A model generated the notes under the pieces. That model worked only from the letters and a program-made list of their open reading frames with translations, was not told the origin of the DNA and did not search any database. This document shows positions 52,331-62,990 of a stretch of DNA of 64,000 bases, in pieces. Each line of letters starts with the position of its first letter. Position 1 is the stretch's first letter. Source of the DNA: Halictus rubicundus (Eukaryota > Arthropoda > Insecta > Hymenoptera > Halictidae); contig NW_027488779.1 of NCBI RefSeq assembly GCF_050948215.1, positions 310,001-374,000 of the forward strand. Reading direction: 5' to 3'. Both the position numbers and the translations under genes were made by a program.

Positions 52331-54997
52331 CCTCCATCCTATCCTATTATCTGTCCTATCCTATCCTCTATCCTATCCTCTATCCTATCCTCTATCCTAT
52401 CCTATCCTCTTTCCTATCCTATCCTCTATCCTCTCCTATCCTCTACCCTATCGAATTCCCTATCCTATCCTCTATCCTATCCTATCCTCTATCCTATCCT
52501 ATCCTCTATCCTATCGTATCCTCTATCCTATCCTATCCTCTATCCCATCTTATTCTCTATCCTATCCGTTCCTCTATCTTATCCTCTATCCTATCTTATC
52601 CTATATCCTATCCTATCCTCAATCCTATCTTATCCTCTATCTTATCCTATCCTCTATCCTATCCTATCCTCTATCCTATCCTATCCTCTATCATATCCTA
52701 TCCTCTATCCTATCCTATCCACTATCCTATCCTATCCTCTATCCTATCCTGTCCTCTATCGTCTCCAATCCTCTATCCTATCCAATTCCCTATCCTATCC
52801 TCTATCCTATCCTATCCTCTATAATATCGTATCATCTATCCTATCCTATCCTCTATCCTCTCCCATCCTCTATCCTATCGAATCCCCTATCCTATCCTCT
52901 ATCCTATCCTATCCTCTACCCTATCCTGTCCTCTATCGTCTCCTCTCCTCTATCCTATCCAATCCCCTATCCTATACTTTATCCTATCCTCTATCCTATC
53001 ATCTATCCTATCCTATCCCCTATCCTATCCAATCCCCTATCCTATCCTCTATCCTATCCTATTCTCTATCCTATCCGTTCCTCTACCTTATCCTCTATCC
53101 TATCTTATCCTCTATCCTATCCTATTCTCAATCCTATTTTATCCTCTATCCTATCCTATCCTCTATCCAATCCTATCCCCTATCCTATCCTATCCTCTAT
53201 CCTATCCTATCCTCTATCCTATCCTATCCCCTATCCTATACTTTATCCTATCCTCTATCCTATCCTCTATCCTATCCTATCCACTATCCTATCCAATCCC
53301 CTATCCTATCCTCTTCCCTATCCTATTCTCTATCCTATCCTCTATCCTATCCTATCCTCCATCCTATCCAATCCTCTATCCTATCCAATCCCCTATCCTA
53401 TCCTCTATCCTATCCTATCCTCTATCCTATCCTATCCTCTATCCTATCGTATCCTCTATCCTATCCTATCCTCTATCCCATCTTATTCTCTATCCTATCC
53501 GTTCCTCTATCTTATCCTCTATCCTATCTTATCCTATATCCTATCCTATCCTCAATCCTATCTTATCCTCTATCTTATCCTATCCTCTATCCTATCCTAT
53601 CCTCTATCCTATCCTATCCTCTATCATATCCTATCCTCTATCCTATCCTATCCACTATCCTATCCTATCCTCTATCCTATCCTGTCCTCTATCGTCTCCA
53701 ATCCTCTATCCTATCCAATTCCCTATCCTATCCTCTATCCTATCCTATCCTCTATAATATCGTATCATCTATCCTATCCTATTCTCTATCCTATCCGTTC
53801 CTCTACCTTATCCTCTATCCTATCTTATCCTCTATCCTATCCTATTCTCAATCCTATTTTATCCTCTATCCTATCCTATCCTCTATCCAATCCTATCCCC
53901 TATCCTATCCTATCCTCTATCCTATCCTATCCTCTATCCTATCCTATCCCCTATCCTATACTTTATCCTATCCTCTATCCTATCCTCTATCCTATCCTAT
54001 CCACTATCCTATCCAATCCCCTATCCTATCCTCTTCCCTATCCTATTCTCTATCCTATCCTCTATCCTATCCTATCCTCCATCCTATCCAATCCTCTATC
54101 CTATCCAATCCCCTATCCTATCCTCTATCCTATCCTATCCTCTATCCTATCCTATCCTCTATCCTATCGTATCCTCTATCCTATCCTATCCTCTATCCCA
54201 TCTTATTCTCTATCCTATCCGTTCCTCTATCTTATCCTCTATCCTATCTTATCCTATATCCTATCCTATCCTCAATCCTATCTTATCCTCTATCTTATCC
54301 TATCCTCTATCCTATCCTATCCTCTATCCTATCCTATCCTCTATCATATCCTATCCTCTATCCTATCCTATCCACTATCCTATCCTATCCTCTATCCTAT
54401 CCTGTCCTCTATCGTCTCCAATCCTCTATCCTATCCAATTCCCTATCCTATCCTCTATCCTATCCTATCCTCTATAATATCGTATCATCTATCCTATCCT
54501 ATCCTCTATCCTCTCCCATCCTCTATCCTATCGAATCCCCTATCCTATCCTCTATCCTATCCTATCCTCTACCCTATCCTGTCCTCTATCGTCTCCTCTC
54601 CTCTATCCTATCCAATCCCCTATCCTATACTTTATCCTATCCTCTATCCTATCATCTATCCTATCCTATCCCCTATCCTATCCAATCCCCTATCCTATCC
54701 TCTATCCTATCCTATTCTCTATCCTATCCGTTCCTCTACCTTATCCTCTATCCTATCTTATCCTCTATCCTATCCTATTCTCAATCCTATTTTATCCTCT
54801 ATCCTATCCTATCCTCTATCCAATCCTATCCCCTATCCTATCCTATCCTCTATCCTATCCTATCCTCTATCCTATCCTATCCCCTATCCTATACTTTATC
54901 CTATCCTCTATCCTATCCTCTATCCTATCCTATCCACTATCCTATCCAATCCCCTATCCTATCCTCTTCCCTATCCTATTCTCTATCCTATCCTCTA
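52331..54997 (+). repeat. Tandem triplication, offsets 933 and 720 bp
   Basis: The CCCATCTTATTC marker lies at 52,541, 53,474 and 54,194. Copies 2 and 3 are identical line by line in the sequence around 53,461-53,780 and 54,181-54,500. Copy 2 lacks 213 bp: after CGTATCATCTATCC it jumps to TATCCGTTCC, while copies 1 and 3 continue with CTCTCCCATCC and CGAATCCCC. Copy 3 leaves the pattern near 54,997. The offset from copy 1 to copy 3 is 1,653 bp. Confidence 0.88.
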
Positions 54998-55844
54998 TCC
55001 TATCCTATCCTCTATCCTATCCTATCCTCTATCCTATCGTATCCTCTATCCTATCCTATCCTCTATCCTATCCTATCCTCTATCCTATCCTGTCCTCTAT
55101 CGTCTCATATCCTCTATCCTATCCTATCCTCTATCCTATCCTATCCTCTATCCTATCCTATCCTCTATCCTATCCTATCCTCTATCCTATCCTATCCTCT
55201 ATCCTATCCTATCCTCTATCCTATCCTATCCTCTATCCTATCCTATCCTCTATCCTATCCTATCCTCTATCCTATCCTATCCTCTATCCTATCCTATCCT
55301 CTATCCTATCCTATCCTCTATCCTATCCTATCCTCTATCCTATCCTATCCTCTATCCTATCCTATCCTCTATCCTATCCTATCCTCTATCCTATCCTCTC
55401 CTCTATCGCCTCCTATCCTCTATCCTATCCAATCCCCTATCCTATCCTCTATCCTATCCTATCCTCTATAATATCGTATCCTCTATCCTATCCTATCCTC
55501 TATCCTATCCTATCCTCTATCCTATCCTATCCTCTATCCTATCCTATCCTCTATCCTATCCTGTCCTCTATCGTCTCCTATCCTCTATCCTATCCAATTC
55601 CCTATCCTATCCTCTATCCTATCCTATCCTCTATAATATCGTATCCTCTATCCTATCCTATCCTCTATCCTCTCCTATCCTCTATCCTATCGAATCCCCT
55701 ATCCTATCCTCTATCCTATCCTATCCTCTATCCTATCCTATCCTCTATCCTATCCTATCCCCTATCCTATCCTATCCTCTAACCTATCCTATCCTCTATC
55801 CTATCCTATCCTCTATCCTATCCTATCCTCTATCCTATCCTATC
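54998..55844 (+). repeat. Consensus-rich array
   Basis: CCTGTCC with the variant CGTCTCATATCC near 55,100 is followed by about 16 perfect units (55,120-55,390), then CGCCTCC near 55,400, CCTGTCC, CCAATTCCC, ATAATATCG, CGAATCCCC and CTAACC in superunit order. No gene is visible. Confidence 0.75.
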
Positions 55845-56820
55845 CTCTATCCTCTATCCTATCCTATCCTCTATCCTATCCTATTCTCTATCCTACTCTA
55901 TCCTCTATCCTATCCTATTCTCTATCCTATCCGTTCCTCTACCTTATCATCTATCCGATCCTATCCTCTATCCTATCCAATCCCCTATCCTATCCTCTAT
56001 CGTATCCGATCCTCTATCCTATCCTATCGTGTATATTATCGTATCCTCTATCCTATCCTACCCTCTATCCTATCATATCATCTATCCTATCCTATCCTCT
56101 ATCCTAACCTATCCTCAAACCTATCCTATCCTCAATCCTATCCTATCCTCCATCCTATCCTATCCTCTATCCTATTCTATCCTCTATCTTATCCTATCCT
56201 CTATCCTTTCCTATCCTCTATCCTATCTTATCCTCTATCCTATCCTATCCTCTATTATATCGTATCCACTATATATCCTATCCCCTTTCCTATAATATCA
56301 TCTTTCCTATCCTATTCTGATTCCTATCTTATCCTCTGTCCTATCCTATCCTCTATCATATTCTATCCTCTTTCCTATAATATCATCTATCCCATCGTAT
56401 CTTCAATGCTATCCTATCCTCTATAATATCGTATCCTCTATCCTATAATATCATCTATCCTATCCCATCCTCTATCCTATCCTATCCTCTATTCAATCCT
56501 ATCCTCTATATTATCCTATCCTCTATAATATCGTATCCTCTATCATATCCTATCCTCTTTCGTATAATATCATCTATCCTATCCTATTCTCTATTCTATT
56601 ATATCCTCTATCCTATCCTATCGTCTATAGTATCCTATCCTCTATCCTATCAAACCCCTATCCTATCCTCTATCCTGTCCTATCCTCCATCCAATCCTAT
56701 CCCCAATCCTATCCTATCCTCTATCCAATCCTATCCTCTATCCTATCCTATCCTCTATTACATCCTATCCTCTATATTATCCTATCCTCTATAATATCGT
56801 ATCCTCTATCATATCCTATC
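55845..56820 (+). repeat. Divergent 980-bp block, distant copy
   Basis: GTGTATATT (56,029), TCAAACC (56,115) and CAAACCCC (56,651) sit at exactly the same internal distances as in copy 1 at 17,551-18,530, which is 38,294 bp away. Differences are isolated substitutions, for example CATATCATC for TAATATCATC. After about 56,820 it continues with CTCTTTCC instead of CCCCTATCC. Confidence 0.85.
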
Positions 56821-57580
56821 CTCTTTCCTATAATATCATCTATCCTATTCTATTCTCTATCCTATTCTATCCTCTACAATATCGTATCCTCTATCCTATA
56901 ATATCATCTATCCTATCCTATCCTCTACAATATCGTATCCTCTATCATATCCTATCCTCTTTCCCATAATATCATCTATCCTATCCTATTCTCTATCCTA
57001 TCCTATCCTCTATCCTATCCAATCCCCTATCGTATTCTCTATCCTATCCTATCCTCTATCCTATCCTATCCCCTATCCTATGCTATCCGCTATCCTATCT
57101 TATCCCCAATCCTATCCTATCCTCTATCCTATCCTATCCTCTATCCTATTGTATCCTCTATCCTATTGTATCCTCTATCCTATCCTATCCTCTATCCTGT
57201 CCTATCCTCTATCCTATCCTATTCTCTATCCTATCCTATCCTCTATCCTATCTTATCCCCAATCCTATCCTATCCTCTATCCTATCCTATCCTCTATCCT
57301 ATTGTATCCTCTATCCTATCCTATCCTCTATCCTATCCTATCCTCTATCATATCCTATCCTCTTTCCTATAATATCATCTATCCTATTCTATCCACTATA
57401 ATATCGTATCCTCTATCCTATAATATCATCTATCCAATCCTATCCTCTACAATATCGTATCCTCTATCATATCCTATCCTCTTTCCCATAATATCATCTA
57501 TCCTATCCTATACTCTATCCTATCCTATCCTCTATCCTATCCAATCCCCTATCGTATTCTCTATCCTATCCTATCCTCTA
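56821..57580 (+). repeat. Divergent zone with a 522-bp duplication
   Basis: CTCTACAATATCG followed by CATATCC, CTCTTTCCCATAATATC and CCAATCCCCTATCG occurs from about 56,923 and again from about 57,445 (522 bp). Between them are TATTGTATCC variants and two TCTTATCCCCAATCC motifs. Few perfect 17-mers occur. This is the most diverged stretch in the right half of the window. Confidence 0.75.
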
Positions 57581-58979
57581 TCCTATCATGTCCTCTATCG
57601 CCTCCTATCCTCTATCCTATCCTATCCTCTATCCTCTCCTATCCTCTATCCTATCGAATCCCCTATCCTATCCTCTATCCTATCCTATCCTGTATCCTAT
57701 CCTATCCTCTATCCTATCGTATCCTCTATCCTATCCTATCCTCTATCCTATCTTATTCTCTATCCTATCCGTTCCTCTACCTTATCCTCTATCCTATCTT
57801 ATCCTCTATCCTATCCTATCCTCAATCCTATCTTATCCTCTATCTTATCCTATCCTCTATCCTATCCTATCCTCTATCCTATCCTATCCTCTATCCTATC
57901 CTATCCCCTATCCTATACTTTATCCTATCCTCTATCCTATCCTCTATTCTATCCTATCCACTATCCAATCCAATCTCCTATCCTATCCTCTATCCTATCC
58001 TATCCTCCATCCTATCCAATCCTCTATCCTATCCAATCCCCTATCCTATCCTCTATCCTATCCTATCCTCTATAATATCGTATCTTCTATCATATTCTAT
58101 CCTCTATCCTATAAAATCATCTATCCTATCCTATTCTCTATCCTACCCTATCCTCTATCGTCTCCTATCCTCTACCCTATCCAATCCCACATCCTATCCT
58201 CTATCCTATCCTATTCTCTATCCTATCCGTTCCTCTACCTTATCCTCTATCCTATCTTATCCTCTATCCTAACCTAGCCTCTAGGCTATCCTATCCTCTA
58301 TCCTATCCTATCCTCTATCCTATCCTATCCTGTATCCTATCCTATCCTCTATCCTATCCTATCCTCTATCCTATCCTATCCCCTATCCTATACTTTATCC
58401 TATCCTCTATCCTATCCTCCATCCTATCCTATCCACTATCCTATCCAATCTCCTATCCTATCCTGTATCCTATCCTATTCTCTATCCTATCCTCTATCCT
58501 ATCCTATCCTCCATCCTATCCAATCCTCTATCCTATCCAATCCCCTATCCTATCCTCTATCCTATCCTATCCTCTATAATATCGTACCTTCTATCATATT
58601 CTATCCTCTATCCTATAAAATCATCTATCCTATCCTATTCTCTATCCTACCCTATCCTCTATCGTCTCCTATCCTCTACCCTATCCAATCCCACATCCTA
58701 TCCTCTATCCTATCCTATTCTGTATCCTATCCGTTCCTCTACCTTATCCTCTATCCTATCTTATCCTCTATCCTATCCTATCCTCAAACCTATCTTATCC
58801 TCTATCTTATCCTATCCTCTATCCTATCCTATCCTCTATCCTATCCTATCCTCTATCATATCCTATCCTCTATCCTATCCTATCCTCTATCCTATCCTAT
58901 CCTCTATCCTATCCTGTCCTCTATCGTCTCCTATCCTCCATCCTATCCAATCCCTTATCCTATCCTCTATCCTATCCTA
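57581..58979 (+). repeat. Array with a roughly 0.5-kb tandem duplication
   Basis: ATAAAATCATC at 58,111 and 58,615 (504 bp apart) is preceded in both places by CATATTC and followed by TACCCTATCC, CGTCTCC and CAATCCCACATCC. The ATACTTT marker pair gives 474 bp, so a 30-bp length change lies inside the unit. The inverted repeat at 58,275-58,288 lies at the join. The zone starts with a hybrid marker, CATGTCC joined to CGCCTCC, at 57,588. Confidence 0.75.
58275..58288. repeat. Short inverted repeat TAGCCT-CT-AGGCTA
   Basis: This is a 6-bp perfect inverted repeat with a 2-bp centre, in an array where G is otherwise rare and GG almost absent on this strand. It sits at the junction between two 0.5-kb tandem copies. 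No function can be assigned from the sequence. Confidence 0.6.
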
Positions 58980-59355
58980 TCCTCTATCCTATCCTATTCT
59001 CTATCCTACTCTATCCTCTATCCTATCCTATTCTCTATCCTATCCGTTCCTCTACCTTATCATCTATCCGATCCTATCCTCTATCCTATCCAATCCCCTA
59101 TCCTATCCTCTATCGTATCCGATCCTCTATCCTATCCTATCGTGTATATTGTCGTATCCTCTATCCTATCCTACCCTCTATCCTATAATATCATCTATCC
59201 TATCCTATCCTCTATCCTAACCTATCCTCAAACCTATCCTATCCTCAATCCTATCCTATCCTCCATCCTATCCTATCCTCTATCCTATTCTATCCTCTTT
59301 CCTATAATATCATCTATCCCATCGTATCTTCTATGCTATCCTATCCTCTATAATA
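58980..59355 (+). repeat. Shortened divergent block
   Basis: It contains the TATCCGTTCC, CATCTATCCG, GTGTATATTG (59,142) and TCAAACC (59,228) series. After CTATTCTATCC it jumps to CTCTTTCC, ATAATATCATC, CCCATCG and TTCTATGC, skipping about 180 bp present in the full block. It ends at ATACCCTATCC. Confidence 0.8.
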
Positions 59356-60070
59356 CCCTATCCTCTATCCTATCCTATCCTCTATCCTATCCTATCCTCT
59401 ATCCTATCCTATCCTCTATCCTATCCTATCCTCTATCCTATCCTGTCCTCTACCGTCTCCTATCCTCTATCCTATCCAATCCCCTACCCTATCCTCCATC
59501 CTATCCTATCCTCTATAATATCGTGTCCTCTATTCTATCCTATCCTCTATCCTCTCCTATCCTCTATCCTATCGAATCCCCTATCCTCTCCTATCCTCTA
59601 TCCTATCGAATCCCCTATCCTATCCTCCATCCTATCGAATCCCCTATCTTATCCTCTATCCTATCCTATCCTCTATCCTATCCTATCCTCTATCCTATCC
59701 TATCCTCTATCCTATCCTATCCTCTATCCTATCCTATCCTCTATCCTATCCTATCATCTATCCTATCCTATCCTCTATCCTATCCTATCCTCTATCCTAT
59801 CCTATCCTCTATCCTATCCTCTCCTCTATCCCCTCATATCCTCTATCCTATCCAATCCCCTATCCTATCCTCTATCCTATCCTATCCTCTATAATATCGT
59901 ATCCTCTATCCTATCCTATCCTCTATCCTATCCTATCCTCTATAATATCGTATCCTCTATCCTATCCTATCCTCTATCCTATCCTATCCTCTATCCTACC
60001 CTATCCTCTATCCTATCGTTTCCCCTATCCTATCCTCTATCCTATCCTATCCTCTATCCTATCCTATCCT
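59356..60070 (+). repeat. Array between divergent block and higher-order repeats
   Basis: It carries CTACCGTCTCC (about 59,450), CGTGTCC, CGAATCCCC twice, the CTCCATCC-CGAATCCCC-CTTATCC join near 59,630, a CCCTCATATCC variant near 59,822 and CGTTTCCCC near 60,017. The region resembles 43.3-43.9 kb in marker order. No gene is visible. Confidence 0.75.
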
Positions 60071-61484
60071 CTAACCTATCATGTCCTCTATCGTCTCCTA
60101 TCCTCTATCCTATCCAATTCCCTATCCTATCCTCTATCCTATCCTATCCTCTATAATATCGTATCCTCTATCCTATCCTATCCTCTATCCTCTTCTATCC
60201 TCTATCCTATCGAATCCCCTATCCTATCCTCTATCCTATCCTATCCTCTATCCTATCCTATCCCCTATCCTATCCTATCCTCTAACCTATCCTATCCTCT
60301 ATCCTATCCTATCCTCTATCCTATCCTACCCTCTATCCTATCCTATCCTCTATCCTATCCTATCCCCTATCCTATACTTTATCCTATCCTCTATCCTATC
60401 CTATCCACTATCCTATCCAATCCCCTATCCTATCCTCTTCCCTATCCTATTCTCTATCCTATCCTCTATCCTATCCTATCCTCCATCCTATCCAATCCTC
60501 TATCCTATCCAATCCCCTATCCTATCCTCTATCCTATCCTATCCTCTATCCTATCCTATCCTCTATCCTATCCTATCCTCTATCCTATCCTATCCTCTAT
60601 CCTATCCTATCCTCTATCCTATCCTATCCTCTATCCTATCCTATCCTCTATCCTATCCTATCCTCTATCCTATCCTATCCTCTATCCTATCCTATCCTCT
60701 ATCCTATCCTATCCTCTATCCTATCCTATCCTCTATCCTATCCTATCCTCTATCCTATCCTATCCTCTATCCTATCCTATCCTCTATCCTATCCTCTCCT
60801 CTATCGCCTCCTATCCTCTATCCTATCCAATCCCCAATCCTATCCTCTATCCTATCCTATCCTCTATAATATCGTATCCTCTATACTATCCTATCCTCTA
60901 TCCTATCCTATCCTCTATCCTATCGTATCCCCTACCCTATCCTCTATCCTATCGTATCCCCTACCCTATCCTCTATCCTATCCTATCCTCTATCCTATCC
61001 TATCCTCTATCCTATCCTGTCCTCTATCGTCTCCTATCCTCTATCCTATCCAATTCCCTATCCTATCCTCTATCCTATCCTATCCTCTATAATATCGTAT
61101 CCTCTATCCTATCCTCTCCTCTATCCTCTCCTATCCTCTATCCTATCGAATTACCTATCCTATCCTCTATCCTATCCTATCCTCTATCCTATCCTATCCT
61201 CTATCCTATCCTCTCCTCTATCGCCTCATATACTCTATCCTATCCAATCCGCTATCCTATCCTCTATCCTATCCTATCCTCTATAATATCGTATCCTCTA
61301 TCCTATCCTATCCTCTATCCTATCCTATCCTCTATCCTATCGTATCCCCTATCCTATCCTCTATCCTATCCTATCCTCTATCCTATCCTATCCTCTATCC
61401 TACCCTATCCTCTATCCTATCGTTTCCCCTATCCTATCCTCTATCCTATCCTATCCTCTATCCTATCCTATCCTCTAACCTATC
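60071..61484 (+). repeat. Complete 1.4-kb higher-order repeat unit
   Basis: Markers in order: CATGTCC 60,081; CCAATTCCC 60,114; ATAATATCG 60,153; CTCTTC 60,191; CGAATCCCC 60,211; CTAACC 60,282; TACCCTC 60,327; ATACTTT 60,374; CCACTATCC 60,405; TCTTCCC 60,437; CTCCATCC 60,481; CCAATCCTC 60,492; perfect run; CTCTCC-CGCCTCC 60,793; CCAATCCCCAATCC 60,827; ATAATATCG 60,866; ATACTATCC about 60,884; CGTATCCCCTACCC twice from 60,921; CCTGTCC 61,016; CCAATTCCC; ATAATATCG; CGAATTACC 61,147; CGCCTCATATACTC about 61,222; CCAATCCGC 61,245; CGTATCCCC; CGTTTCCCC. Confidence 0.88.
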
Positions 61485-62990
61485 ATGTCCTCTATCGTCT
61501 CCTATCCTCTATCCTATCCAATTCCCTATCCTATCCTCTATCCTATCCTATCCTCTATAATATCGTATCCTCTATCCTATCCTATCCTCTATCCTCTTCT
61601 ATCCTCTATCCTATCGAATCCCCTATCCTATCCTCTATCCTATCCTATCCTCTATCCTATCCTATCCCCTATCCTATCCTATCCTCTAACCTATCCTATC
61701 CTCTATCCTATCCTATCCTCTATCCTATCCTACCCTCTATCCTATCCTATCCTCTATCCTATCCTATCCCCTATCCTATACTTTATCCTATCCTCTATCC
61801 TATCCTATCCACTATCCTATCCAATCCCCTATCCTATCCTCTTCCCTATCCTATTCTCTATCCTATCCTCTATCCTATCCTATCCTCCATCCTATCCAAT
61901 CCTCTATCCTATCCAATCCCCTATCCTATCCTCTATCCTATCCTATCCTCTATCCTATCCTATCCTCTATCCTATCCTATCCTCTATCCTATCCTATCCT
62001 CTATCCTATCCTATCCTCTATCCTATCCTATCCTCTATCCTATCCTATCCTCTATCCTATCCTATCCTCTATCCTATCCTATCCTCTATCCTATCCTATC
62101 CTCTATCCTATCCTATCCTCTATCCTATCCTATCCTCTATCCTATCCTATCCTCTATCCTATCCTATCCTCTATCCTATCCTATCCTCTATCCTATCCTA
62201 TAATCTATCCTATCCTATCCTCTATCCTATCCTATCCTCTATCCTATCCTATCCTCTATCCTATCCTCTCCTCTATCGCCTCCTATCCTCTATCCTATCC
62301 AATCCCCAATCCTATCCTCTATCCTATCCTATCCTCTATAATATCGTATCCTCTATACTATCCTATCCTCTATCCTATCCTATCCTCTATCCTATCGTAT
62401 CCCCTACCCTATCCTCTATCCTATCGTATCCCCTACCCTATCCTCTATCCTATCCTATCCTCTATCCTATCCTATCCTCTATCCTATCCTGTCCTCTATC
62501 GTCTCCTATCCTCTATCCTATCCAATTCCCTATCCTATCCTCTATCCTATCCTATCCTCTATAATATCGTATCCTCTATCCTATCCTCTCCTCTATCCTC
62601 TCCTATCCTCTATCCTATCGAATTACCTATCCTATCCTCTATCCTATCCTATCCTCTATCCTATCCTATCCTCTATCCTATCCTCTCCTCTATCGCCTCA
62701 TATACTCTATCCTATCCAATCCGCTATCCTATCCTCTATCCTATCCTATCCTCTATAATATCGTATCCTCTATCCTATCCTATCCTCTATCCTATCCTAT
62801 CCTCTATCCTATCGTATCCCCTATCCTATCCTCTATCCTATCCTATCCTCTATCCTATCCTATCCTCTATCCTATCCTATCCTCTATCCTATCCTATCCT
62901 CTATCCTATCCTATCCTCTATCCTATCCTATCCTCTATCCTATCCTATCCTCTATCCTATCCTATCCTCTATCCTATCCTATCCTCTATC
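61485..62990 (+). repeat. Second tandem copy of the 1.4-kb higher-order repeat
   Basis: It starts at CATGTCC 61,485, preceded by CTAACC as in the copy before (a context not seen at other CATGTCC sites). The offset is 1,404 bp at the start and 1,472 bp from 62,393 on, so 68 bp (four units) were gained in the perfect-repeat run. It shares the private CGAATTACC (62,619) and CCAATCCGC (about 62,717) variants, which shows a very recent tandem duplication. Confidence 0.88.

Noticed and set aside
52453..52458. GAATTC site as a functional element
   Set aside because: It arises from one C-to-T change in the common CGAATCCC marker. It is useful as a restriction landmark only.
53461..54500. Identical 720-bp copies as a sequencing or assembly error
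   Set aside because: Possible but not decidable here. Flanking copies differ by real deletions and substitutions, so I kept it as a biological triplication with that caveat.
52104..56426. Long forward open reading frames (up to 1,440 codons) throughout the window as genes
   Set aside because: The repeat lacks stop trinucleotides in all forward phases, several frames are open at once with the same 17-residue cycle, starts arise only from variant ATG or GTG, and no domain or codon preference is visible. The reverse strand carries TAG in each unit and has no long frames.
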